Source of the DNA: Allorhodopirellula heiligendammensis | GTDB lineage: Bacteria; Planctomycetota; Planctomycetia; Pirellulales; Pirellulaceae | Length of the DNA stretch: 64,000 nucleotides | Reading direction: 5' to 3' | Assembly: GCF_007860105.1 (NCBI RefSeq) | Contig: NZ_SJPU01000001.1 | Span: 310,001 to 374,000 of the forward strand | Part shown: in pieces, positions 55,551 through 63,330 of the stretch | Numbering within the stretch: the first letter of the stretch is position 1 | Layout: each line of letters opens with the position of its first letter | The notes under the pieces: model-generated | Seen by the model: only the letters and a program-made list of their open reading frames with translations | What the model was told of the DNA's origin: nothing | Database searches by the model: none | Translations under genes and position numbers: made by a program

Positions 55551-56711
55551 ATGGACGCCATGGTTGATCCTGCCGTTGACGAAACGCACATGGCCGCGGC
55601 TGTCGAATTGGCGTGGGCTGGCCTCGGGTCAGTTGAGCCCAACCCCATGGTCGGCTGCGTGATCGTCCGCGCTGGCCAAGTGATCGGGCGTGGGTGCCAC
55701 GAACGATTCGGCGAGGCGCATGCCGAAGTTAACGCGTTGCATGACTGTTTACAAAATGGGCATGACGCGAAGGGCGCGACCGCCTACGTCACTCTCGAAC
55801 CGTGCTGCCACCACGGTAAGACCCCACCCTGCGCCGATGCCCTGATCGCTGCCGGGCTTGCCCGCGTCGTGATCGCGGTCGTCGACCCCTTTGAGCAAGT
55901 CTCCGGGGGCGGTGTCGCGAGATTGAAAGACGCCGGGATCGAAGTCGACACGGGGGTCGCAGTTGAACTCGCCACCAACCAACTCGCTGCATATCTGAAA
56001 CGAGTGCGGACGGGTCGTCCGTGGGTGATTGCCAAATGGGCGATGAGCATGGACGGGCGGATTGCGACGGCCACCGGGCAAAGCCAGTGGATCACAGGCG
56101 AATCGGCCCGCCGCGAGGTACATGCCTTACGCGGCCGGATCGATGGGATCGCTGTCGGCATGGGCACCGTCCTGGCGGACGACCCGCTCCTGACCGCCCG
56201 GCCAAGTGGGCCCCGCACTCTCAATCGCACTCTCAATCGCATCGTCTTCGCACAAACGCGAGTGCCTCCTCTGGATCGTCAACTTGTAAAAACTGCAACT
56301 AAAACGCCGCTGTGGCTGATCGCTGGGCCGCTGGTTCGAGACGCAGATTTGGCCGCGCTGAGCGGCCATGGCGCCAGGGTGATCCGCTGTCAAAATCCAG
56401 ATCCTATCGCCATGATTGATGAGGCGCTGCTGCGACTTGGCGGGCGTGATAATCCCGGCGGCACCCCCCTCACAAACCTGATGGTTGAAGGCGGCGGGCG
56501 GCTGCTGGGCAGCTTCGCTGCAGCTGAGCAAATTGACGAAGCGCATGTTTACATTGGCAGCAAATTGATCGGTGGCCAGGCGGCTCCCGGTCCGGTGGGC
56601 GATCCAGGAATTTCCCAGCTCAATCGATCCATCTCACTCCGCGTTGGCTCGGTCGACCGATTCGACGATGACGTGCGGATCATTTATCGAAAAGCCTCCC
56701 AGCACCGTTGA
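55551..56711 (+). CDS. ribD: Bifunctional riboflavin deaminase/reductase
   Basis: A 386-residue RibD that deaminates and then reduces the pyrimidine intermediate in riboflavin synthesis. The deaminase zinc site is HAEVNAL plus PCCHHGKTPPC. The reductase domain (about residue 150 on) has KWAMSMDGRIATATGQSQWITG, MGTVLADDPLLTAR and VEGGGRLLGSF. Two ATGs 9 bp apart (55551 and 55560) are possible starts; the open frame continues upstream without similarity. No other rib genes are nearby. The leader contains a strong hairpin (55511-55538), which may regulate translation. Confidence 0.95.
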   Translation: MDAMVDPAVDETHMAAAVELAWAGLGSVEPNPMVGCVIVRAGQVIGRGCHERFGEAHAEVNALHDCLQNGHDAKGATAYVTLEPCCHHGKTPPCADALIAAGLARVVIAVVDPFEQVSGGGVARLKDAGIEVDTGVAVELATNQLAAYLKRVRTGRPWVIAKWAMSMDGRIATATGQSQWITGESARREVHALRGRIDGIAVGMGTVLADDPLLTARPSGPRTLNRTLNRIVFAQTRVPPLDRQLVKTATKTPLWLIAGPLVRDADLAALSGHGARVIRCQNPDPIAMIDEALLRLGGRDNPGGTPLTNLMVEGGGRLLGSFAAAEQIDEAHVYIGSKLIGGQAAPGPVGDPGISQLNRSISLRVGSVDRFDDDVRIIYRKASQHR

Positions 56712-56790
56712 GCAGCTATAATAAGCGACAACCAAGTGCTTTCCAACTTCGGCAAACCGCTCGCACTCTCTCTCACTTTTGCTGCTCACC

Positions 56791-57657
56791 ATGACTCGAA
56801 ATCGTCTGCTTGCCTGCATCATTTTGATCGCATCGGCCTCGCTCCTAATGCTGACACCAACCATTGGCGAAGAAACAACTAATACTCAGGATATGTTCAA
56901 AAAAGAAACCTACGTCAGCTCAGGTGGCGGCGAACTGAAGTATCGCATCCACATTCCGCAATCCGCCAGCACCGATGCCAAACTACCGTTGGTATTGTTT
57001 CTGCACGGTGCGGGCGAGCGTGGCAACGATAACGAAGCGCAGCTCAAGCATGGCGCGACCGAGTTCCTCAAAAACGGGCGTGACGAGCAATTCCCGGCGA
57101 TTATCGTTGCCCCGCAATGCCCTCGCGACATGAAATGGGTTGATGCCGATTGGTCTCAATCCGAGGGCGAGGGTACGTTCATGTCCACCCCCTCACCAAC
57201 GATGAACCTCGTCTTTCAACTACTCGACGAGGTCATTGCCCAAGGCAACGTGGACACCTCGCGATTGTACGTCACCGGTCTCTCCATGGGCGGCTATGGA
57301 AGCTGGTACGCGGCAGCGGAGTACCGCACCATGGCGAGCCACGAGGTTGCCGACGCAGCAAGGGACTCAGGCCGTGCCGCGACCAGTGGCTTCGCCGCCA
57401 TGATCGCTGTCTGCGGCGGTGGCGATTCCAGCTGGGCCGATCGCTACGACCCTGTTAGCGTTTGGGCCGTTCACGGCGACGCTGACACTGCTGTGCCCGT
57501 CATTCGCAGTCGTGCCATGATCGCCGCCTTGGTCAACGGAGGCCATCCAGGGGAAATTCGCTATACCGAACGCGCCGGTGTCGACCATGACAGTTGGACC
57601 CAGACGTACGCCGATGATGAAACCTACGATTGGCTATTCTCGCAATCGCGCCAGTAA
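56791..57657 (+). CDS. Exported alpha/beta-hydrolase, esterase/depolymerase-like
   Basis: A 288-residue serine hydrolase with an N-terminal signal peptide (NRLLACIILIASASLLML...TIG). The fold is set by LVLFLHGAGERG (oxyanion loop), the nucleophile Ser in TGLSMGGYGSW, Asp in HGDADTAVPV and His in VDHDSW. This is the prolyl-oligopeptidase/phospholipase-carboxylesterase group often labelled 'dienelactone hydrolase' or PHB depolymerase-like. Extracytoplasmic ester or peptide bonds are the likely substrate. The ATG at 56791 is preferred over an in-frame TTG 12 bp before it. It stands alone between ribD and a convergent gene. Confidence 0.9.
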   Translation: MTRNRLLACIILIASASLLMLTPTIGEETTNTQDMFKKETYVSSGGGELKYRIHIPQSASTDAKLPLVLFLHGAGERGNDNEAQLKHGATEFLKNGRDEQFPAIIVAPQCPRDMKWVDADWSQSEGEGTFMSTPSPTMNLVFQLLDEVIAQGNVDTSRLYVTGLSMGGYGSWYAAAEYRTMASHEVADAARDSGRAATSGFAAMIAVCGGGDSSWADRYDPVSVWAVHGDADTAVPVIRSRAMIAALVNGGHPGEIRYTERAGVDHDSWTQTYADDETYDWLFSQSRQ

Positions 57658-57674
57658 AGCTGCGGGATTAACGT

Positions 57675-58550
57675 TTATCTGTCATCGGCGATAACCGACC
57701 ATGGGATGTTAAAGTAAACCCCGTTGGGATCGCTGATCTTGGGGCCTTGAAAGGGTGGCGCGATCGACGGAGCGTCCCACACCCTGTCGTCGCCGCGAGA
57801 GAGCTGCAAGCGGCGGTGATTCTGTCGTACAGGCGCGCAATACCAAGACCGCCTCTCGCCTTCGACGCGTGCTTCCACCATCAGCAGTAGTTCTGGATCG
57901 GTGCCATCGACAAAAGCAAAAAGGGCTCCGTTTTCGACATGGTTCGGCTCGCTCTGATACTGATACAAAGGGGCTGTTAGCAATCGCAGTTCACGGAACC
58001 TATCTTCGTGAGCAACCTCCTGAATTCGACCGCGGAACTGCCGAGCGAGACGTAATATCTCCAGGCGTCGCACCGAGTTTTTTTGACTTGGCGACGGAAC
58101 ATCCGCCAGCTTAAAAAACTGAATGCCAGGCTCAGTCGGATGCCATACCGCCACATTGTTCAGAGTTGCAGTGAGCGGATCGGACGACAGCGATTGAAAG
58201 GTGAGCCGACGGGCAGCGACAGGTCCATCCACTCTGGCGTAGATACTCAGAAAGGCGGCCGGGCGCTCATGATCCGTCCACAGGTACGAGTCGCCGTATA
58301 CGCTTCCGTCGATCGCGTTGGACCAGCGCAGCAACGAGTTTTCTTTCCGGGTCAGTTCTCGGCTGGACGCATCGTTGCTGATTTTTAGATCCCGAACGAC
58401 ACTCGCGGCCCACCCACTAATCTGTGCACTCACCGATGACTCGGCGGCGGGCGTGGGCTCCTGACCGCGAGCCTGATGCAGGCTAAATGAGAGGGGCAGA
58501 ATGGCGGTCAAGCCCAGGAGGCTTACGCGCCAGAAAAACGATTGTGCCAT
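57675..58550 (-). CDS. Exported protein of unknown function
   Basis: A 291-residue protein with a signal peptide (FFWRVSLLGLTAILPLSFSLHQARG). The rest is a single soluble region with alternating strands and no catalytic motif that I recognise. Trp/Tyr-rich spots (SYLWTDHERPAAFLS; RRSWYCAPVRQ) and a conserved-looking end (PNGVYFNIPWSVI) suggest a folded binding domain. The ATG at 58550 follows the usual signal-peptide start; an earlier in-frame ATG exists at 58619. It lies downstream of the cytochrome-like gene on the same strand, across a short gap with a 24-bp repeat, so the two may be functionally linked. Confidence 0.7.
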   Translation of the reverse strand: MAQSFFWRVSLLGLTAILPLSFSLHQARGQEPTPAAESSVSAQISGWAASVVRDLKISNDASSRELTRKENSLLRWSNAIDGSVYGDSYLWTDHERPAAFLSIYARVDGPVAARRLTFQSLSSDPLTATLNNVAVWHPTEPGIQFFKLADVPSPSQKNSVRRLEILRLARQFRGRIQEVAHEDRFRELRLLTAPLYQYQSEPNHVENGALFAFVDGTDPELLLMVEARVEGERRSWYCAPVRQNHRRLQLSRGDDRVWDAPSIAPPFQGPKISDPNGVYFNIPWSVIADDR

Positions 58551-58587
58551 GATTTGTCGTCGCCACGAAGTGAATGTGCTCGATCTT

Positions 58588-58635
58588 CGCAGTATATCCT
58601 CGTGCGACGGTCGCAGCATATCCTCGTGCGACGGT
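58588..58635. repeat. Tandem duplication, 24-bp unit, two copies
   Basis: Units 58588-58611 and 58612-58635 differ at one position (CGCAG[TC]ATATCCTCGTGCGA...). The array lies between the unknown exported gene and the cytochrome-like gene. Confidence 0.9.
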
Positions 58636-58688
58636 CGCTGCCCTAACGCTTATGATTCACCCTCGTTGTTTTTTGGCAACCCACCCGG

Positions 58689-59966
58689 TCATTCTGCCGT
58701 GTCAGCGGTGAAATCTGGGTGCGTCTCAGATAGGATACCGAGCACATTGGCGCGATCGGTTGCGGACAGGTGATCATGGCCGGTGCTAGGGTGATCCCCC
58801 GCGAGCACCGCTTTGATCTGGCGAACGATCTCGGCTTTTAAACTCGGTTCCAAAGTTGTGAATGCGTCGGAGTAAATGAGATAGCTACACGGATATTGGA
58901 ACAAACGTGTTCGGAGATCGAAATCTCGTAACGAGCGGCCCTGAGAATCATGAGGGCCGCGCGACTGAAAGTCCTCGGCGAATACCACAGACCCCCTAAT
59001 GTGCGCAGTTAACTTCGCCTCGTCACGAAACAGCATCCGATCGACAACTTCCTTCGCAATCATCCCCAGTTGTACTTGCATCTCGGCTTCATCGACTTGA
59101 CCCACGTCAAGTGTGTCAGCATCGTAGCGGATTTGGCGGGTAAAAAAGTTCGCCCGTGACATCGCGTTGTGCATTTGCGTTTGATGCTCAAGCACCATCA
59201 AAGCTGTGATATCGCTATACGGCGACAGATAGTTTGAGGTGTCGAACTCATCACGCAAATTCATCCGATTGCCCGTACCGTTGGTGTCGAGCTGGCCACC
59301 TCGAATGAAAGCGTTGCCCATGTGCTGCATGTCACCATGGATTCCCGTGACGTACCAACCACCCCAACGTTGGGAAAGCGGGCTCGTGTCACTTGTGATG
59401 AACGATTCCAACTGCGGGTCCAGGCTGCCGTCGTAGGCTGGCATCACACTGCGAACGGTATGGCCGGGCATTCCTTGGGTCAACGACGTCGCATGGCAAG
59501 CTAAGCAGTCATAGTTTTGGCGTTCCACTTTCGCTCGCCACGGCGCCATGTCAACGGTATAGAACGCGGCGCCGAGCAGCGGATCTGCCGTTGAGATCCC
59601 GACCAATGAACTGCCATTTACCCACGCGAGATAGGTGTCGTCGTTGAAGTACACTGCGCGCGGATTGCGACGCGAGATGTAGCGGACCTGCATGCTCGTT
59701 TTCGAAAACACGAGGGTTTGCGAGGATGCGGGTATCTCCAGGGCTGCGAGCAGCGACTCCAGATAGCCCCGCTCACGAGTGTACTGAAGTTCGATCTCTT
59801 TGTTCTTGAGCCGGTTGAGCAACCGAGTCACACGATTCTCGCCAGCCGTCTCGCTGTACAAAAAGGGTGCCTCCTCGATGTCGATTTCAGCCGTGAACTG
59901 ACCAGCGACAGGCGTCGTCGTGAAAGCGAAAAGCAGCAGCGACGCAAGAAATACGGGGCATTTCAT
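58689..59966 (-). CDS. Exported mono-haem c-type protein
   Basis: A 425-residue exported protein. The signal peptide (KCPVFLASLLLFAFTTTPVAG) is followed by a region of Arg/Glu-rich helices and one haem c motif, DCLACH (C154, C157, H158). A Met- and His-rich stretch after it (GMPGH, GIHGDMQHMGNAF) could give the sixth ligand. The rest is not a standard cytochrome c fold, and no second CxxCH is seen. The family is unknown to me but looks like a planctomycete-enriched cytochrome. A redox role in the periplasm is inferred. It is divergent from the GH76 gene, with a short palindrome in between. Confidence 0.8.
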   Translation of the reverse strand: MKCPVFLASLLLFAFTTTPVAGQFTAEIDIEEAPFLYSETAGENRVTRLLNRLKNKEIELQYTRERGYLESLLAALEIPASSQTLVFSKTSMQVRYISRRNPRAVYFNDDTYLAWVNGSSLVGISTADPLLGAAFYTVDMAPWRAKVERQNYDCLACHATSLTQGMPGHTVRSVMPAYDGSLDPQLESFITSDTSPLSQRWGGWYVTGIHGDMQHMGNAFIRGGQLDTNGTGNRMNLRDEFDTSNYLSPYSDITALMVLEHQTQMHNAMSRANFFTRQIRYDADTLDVGQVDEAEMQVQLGMIAKEVVDRMLFRDEAKLTAHIRGSVVFAEDFQSRGPHDSQGRSLRDFDLRTRLFQYPCSYLIYSDAFTTLEPSLKAEIVRQIKAVLAGDHPSTGHDHLSATDRANVLGILSETHPDFTADTAE

Positions 59967-60347
59967 GACGGAAACTCGGCGAATGTTAATACCAAACCAA
60001 ATCTCGCGAGGAAGCGAGACATTTGTTGATTGGTGGGGTTAGACAGGCGGGGGATTCCGTAGAGGGGTCTTCGACTGGGTGTGAACGCGCCTCTACATCT
60101 CGCCTGAACCGCAATATATACACCTGAGTGTATAGCTTCGCGGTGAGGATGTCAATGTGTAGCGGGATCGCCGCTCGCAAGTCGCTCCCACGATCAAAAC
60201 ACGCGTCGTTGCAGGTGGTGTGCGTCCCCGCACCTGCCAGTTTTCCTCCATTGATAATCATTCTGCCGTCCCCGGGTTCCTGCGTTCGTGAACTACCGAA
60301 CGCAGAAGCTCCTTCGCCGTGTGCCTTTCCTCGTGCCTGCCTCACTC
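59967..60347. other. Divergent gap between cytochrome-like and GH76 genes
   Basis: It holds both promoters and the palindrome at 60117-60134. A GTG at 60288 opens the GH76 frame, but the preferred GH76 start is the ATG at 60348. Confidence 0.55.
60117..60134. promoter_or_regulatory. 18-bp palindrome, candidate operator
   Basis: Inverted repeat TATACAC-CTGA-GTGTATA in the middle of the divergent gap. A site of this size could bind a dimeric repressor; spacing does not match the BlaI/CopY consensus. Confidence 0.45.
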
Positions 60348-61532
60348 ATGAAATTGCTGAATGCATCGCGACGCTTTCGTTTCTGCACCATGCTAGTTTG
60401 CTGGGTCGTCTTGGCCGAGACATGCCACTCAGACACGTTCACTCCAGTCGCTACTACGGCGGAGACCGGCGAGGCTTGCTTTGATCAATGGGGAACTGAA
60501 ACCCTCCGCCTGATTCGGGATCGATTTTGGTCGCAAAAATACGGCTTATACACCGAACACGCCTTGATGCCAGACGGTCGCCATTGGCGAGGCAGTCATC
60601 CATCGTTCATGTGGGGCGTAGGGGTGCAGTTAAGTGCCTTGAATGCCGCTGCACGCGTTGATCCTAAGCGGTATGTGAACCAAGCGATGGCGTATGCCGA
60701 CGCGATTGAGGTGTACTGGCTGGACGCAAACGGCGTGGCTGGCTTTGATGTGCAGCCAGGCCCCAAGGAGGCCGATCGCTACTACGACGACAACGCATGG
60801 TTGGTATTGGCCCTGTTAGAGCTGTTCGAAATCAGCCATGAGCGGAAATACCTTGATCGTGCCGTCGCCACCTTTGATTTCGTGATGAGTGGTAAGGATG
60901 ACAAACTCGGTGGTGGGTTATATTGGCGTGAACAGGAAAAAAAAACCAAGAACACATGCACCAACGCGCCGGCGATCGTGTCAGCCTTACGTCTGCATCA
61001 GCTCACCCATGAGAAAAGCTATCTCGATACAGCCAAGCAGCTCTACTTGTGGACGGGTCAGCACCTGCAGGACACCGACGGTCTCTTCTGGGACAACATC
61101 GACCTTGAGGGAAAGATTGACCGCCGCAAATACAGCTACAATTCCGCGTTAATGATCCGCGCCAATTTGCTGTTCCACGAACTCAGCGGTGCCGACAACT
61201 ATCTCACTGAAGCCGAGCGAATCGCCAACTCGGCGCGGGCGGCATGGATCCGTGACGAGGGGGCGGTCGACGACAGCGGTCGCTTTGCTCACTTGCTACT
61301 CGAGGCGTTTTTAGCGCTCGACGAGCATCACCAAGACGGAAGTTGGGGACAAGTCGTCGTGCGAAGTGTGATCTACCTGCACGATCAAGTCCGCGATGCG
61401 GATGGGATCTATGGCAGTCACTGGATCGCGTCTCAGCGTCGGTCTCCCAGGAAAATTTCGCTCCTCGACCAGGCCAGCGCGGCGCGCATCTATTGGCTGG
61501 CGGCGGCACATTTCAGCTCGGAAGCTCCATGA
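60348..61532 (+). CDS. GH76-family glycoside hydrolase
   Basis: A 394-residue (alpha/alpha)6 toroid of GH76, the family of endo-alpha-1,6-mannanases. The tandem catalytic aspartates are visible in DRYYDDNAWLVLAL. Repeated motifs such as GGGLYWREQ and TCTNAPAI follow the family. A signal peptide (FCTMLVCWVVLAETCHS) precedes the domain. I chose the ATG at 60348; a GTG 20 codons earlier also opens the frame. The stop codon overlaps the ATG of the NtrC-type regulator gene (ATGA), so the two are translationally linked. A secreted or periplasmic mannan hydrolase is the simplest role. Confidence 0.9.
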   Translation: MKLLNASRRFRFCTMLVCWVVLAETCHSDTFTPVATTAETGEACFDQWGTETLRLIRDRFWSQKYGLYTEHALMPDGRHWRGSHPSFMWGVGVQLSALNAAARVDPKRYVNQAMAYADAIEVYWLDANGVAGFDVQPGPKEADRYYDDNAWLVLALLELFEISHERKYLDRAVATFDFVMSGKDDKLGGGLYWREQEKKTKNTCTNAPAIVSALRLHQLTHEKSYLDTAKQLYLWTGQHLQDTDGLFWDNIDLEGKIDRRKYSYNSALMIRANLLFHELSGADNYLTEAERIANSARAAWIRDEGAVDDSGRFAHLLLEAFLALDEHHQDGSWGQVVVRSVIYLHDQVRDADGIYGSHWIASQRRSPRKISLLDQASAARIYWLAAAHFSSEAP

Positions 61533-62893
61533 CCACCCCATCGTCTACTCGCCAGATCATGATCGTCGATGACGAACGCAATATGTGCGAGCTCATCGAA
61601 ACCGACTTGCGGCTGCGCGGCATTGCCAGCCGCTGGTACACATCGGCGACAGAAGCCCTCGCAGCAATTCACAAACACGATTTCGACGTTGTTTTGACCG
61701 ATGTGCGGATGCCAGGTACGACCGGACTGCAGCTCTGTCAGCAGTTATCGCGAACACGACCTGATATTCCAGTCGTAGTGATGACCGCATTTGGAACGCT
61801 CGAAACTGCAATCAGTGCCATGCGGTCAGGGGCTTACGACTTCATCACCAAGCCGATCGAGATGGATTTGCTTTCGATCACGCTGCAACGCGCAATTGAA
61901 CACCGCCGGCTGACCGCACAGGTCAGTTTGCTCGAATCGACCTATGACGCAGCGATCCCATTCGGAGAACTTCTAGGCCAGAGTCCCACAATGCGAAATC
62001 TGTACGAACATCTGAAACAAGTTGCCGCATCCGACGCGGCAGTGCTCATCACCGGCGAGAGCGGTACCGGAAAGGAGCTTGTCGCTCGCTCGATTCACTC
62101 AGGCAGCCGGCGTGCGAACGCGCCATTCGTTGCTGTGAACTGCGCCGCCCTGACAGAAACCCTGTTAGAGAGCGAGCTTTTTGGTCACGTCAAAGGCGCT
62201 TTCACCGACGCGCGAGGAGAACGCAAAGGATTGTTCCTCGAAGCGAATGGTGGCACCCTGCTACTCGACGAGATGGGCGAGATGCCCATGTCAATGCAAG
62301 TTCGACTGCTACGTGCGCTCGAGGAACGTCGTGTCCGGCCGGTCGGCAGCGACAAAGAGTATTCGTTTGATGTGCGCGTATTAACCGCAACCAATCGAGA
62401 CCTGGAAACTGCCGTTGCGGAAGGCCGTTTCCGCGAAGATCTCTATTACCGGATTAACGTCATCGGAATTGAACTGCCGCCCCTGCGGGCACGCGGTACC
62501 GACATTCTTCGACTCGCAGAGCATTTCCAAGAACAATTCGCCGCGAGCGAAGGCAAATCGGTATCGGGATTCGGTGAGGGCGTTGCCGAAAGATTGCTCA
62601 GTTATGCATGGCCTGGCAACGTCCGCGAACTGCGAAACGTGATGGAACGTGCTGTCGCACTGACGCGATACGACACTATCACCCTAGAAGACCTGCCTGA
62701 CAAAATTCGCAGCTTCCATGAAGGAGAAATGTTCATCGGCGGTCTCGACCCGAGCGAATTGGTGCCGATGGAAGAGATCGAACGACGCTACATTCACCAC
62801 GTTTTGGACGCTGTCGGTGGCAATCAGAGCCAAGCTGCACGCATCCTCGGTCTCGACCGCAAGACGATCTACCGCAAACTGAAATCCGTGTAG
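61529..62893 (+). CDS. NtrC-type response regulator with GAFTDA loop
   Basis: A 454-residue regulator. The receiver domain has D58 in VVLTDVRMPG. The AAA+ domain has Walker A GESGTGKE, Walker B GGTLLLDEMGEM and WPGNVRELRNV; the C-terminal Fis-type HTH is NQSQAARILGLDRKTIYRKL. The sigma-54 contact loop reads GAFTDA instead of GAFTGA, which in some family members weakens or changes sigma-54 interaction. The start at 61529 overlaps the GH76 stop by 4 bp; the open frame starts 62 codons earlier inside GH76. No histidine kinase gene adjoins it, so it is an orphan. Confidence 0.94.
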   Translation: MTTPSSTRQIMIVDDERNMCELIETDLRLRGIASRWYTSATEALAAIHKHDFDVVLTDVRMPGTTGLQLCQQLSRTRPDIPVVVMTAFGTLETAISAMRSGAYDFITKPIEMDLLSITLQRAIEHRRLTAQVSLLESTYDAAIPFGELLGQSPTMRNLYEHLKQVAASDAAVLITGESGTGKELVARSIHSGSRRANAPFVAVNCAALTETLLESELFGHVKGAFTDARGERKGLFLEANGGTLLLDEMGEMPMSMQVRLLRALEERRVRPVGSDKEYSFDVRVLTATNRDLETAVAEGRFREDLYYRINVIGIELPPLRARGTDILRLAEHFQEQFAASEGKSVSGFGEGVAERLLSYAWPGNVRELRNVMERAVALTRYDTITLEDLPDKIRSFHEGEMFIGGLDPSELVPMEEIERRYIHHVLDAVGGNQSQAARILGLDRKTIYRKLKSV

Positions 62894-63330
62894 CGGATTT
62901 CAAATCTGGACGGTGCACCGATTCAATGGGCGACTATTTCTCGCACGGTACGGCATCCATCATCCCGCACAGTGCCGCTACCGACCGTACTGCTCTCACG
63001 TTGCTTGGAGCGTGGTAGGTGGCTCCCGTATCTCTGCCTCCATTCACAGCGTGCATGCGTAAAACACCAGCACATCCTGTTGAAACCCGCGACTCTCCCG
63101 CGACGAGTGCGGACGACACCCCCGCTGGCAACTGCACCGCCTAGGAGGCAATGCGCACCGCAACACAGCCGGTAAGACGCCTTATTCCTCGCGGCTCCCC
63201 ACAACAGGTTCCCATCGCTGAATTGGCGCACTGAATGCAACGCTCTGACAAGCGTTACTCATTTCTAGCAGCGTTTGCCCATCGTTTGTGCACCGCCAAG
63301 CTAGTTTCGCTCAGTAAAGGCGTTGTTTCT
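62894..63330. other. Gap upstream of the NrtA-like gene
   Basis: No gene is supported. It contains a small hairpin (AACGCT-CTGACA-AGCGTT at 63239-63256) about 75 nt before the start of the next gene. This may be part of its leader or an operator. Confidence 0.5.

Noticed and set aside
60117-60134. BlaI/CopY-type operator
   Set aside because: The inner spacing (TACAC-CTGA-GTGTA) does not match the TACANNTGTA consensus, and no such repressor gene is adjacent; kept only as an unassigned palindrome.
61343-61528. Upstream extension of the second NtrC-type regulator inside GH76
   Set aside because: GH76 is well supported in the other frame there, and the receiver domain begins right after the ATG at 61529.
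62923-63240. 105-residue minus-strand open frame upstream of the NrtA-like gene
   Set aside because: No ribosome-binding site, Cys/Arg-heavy random-looking residues, and overlap with the probable promoter of the next gene.
63239-63256. ANTAR-type antiterminator RNA upstream of the NrtA-like gene
   Set aside because: The hairpin has a 6-nt loop, but the loop lacks A1/G4 and there is no second matching hairpin.
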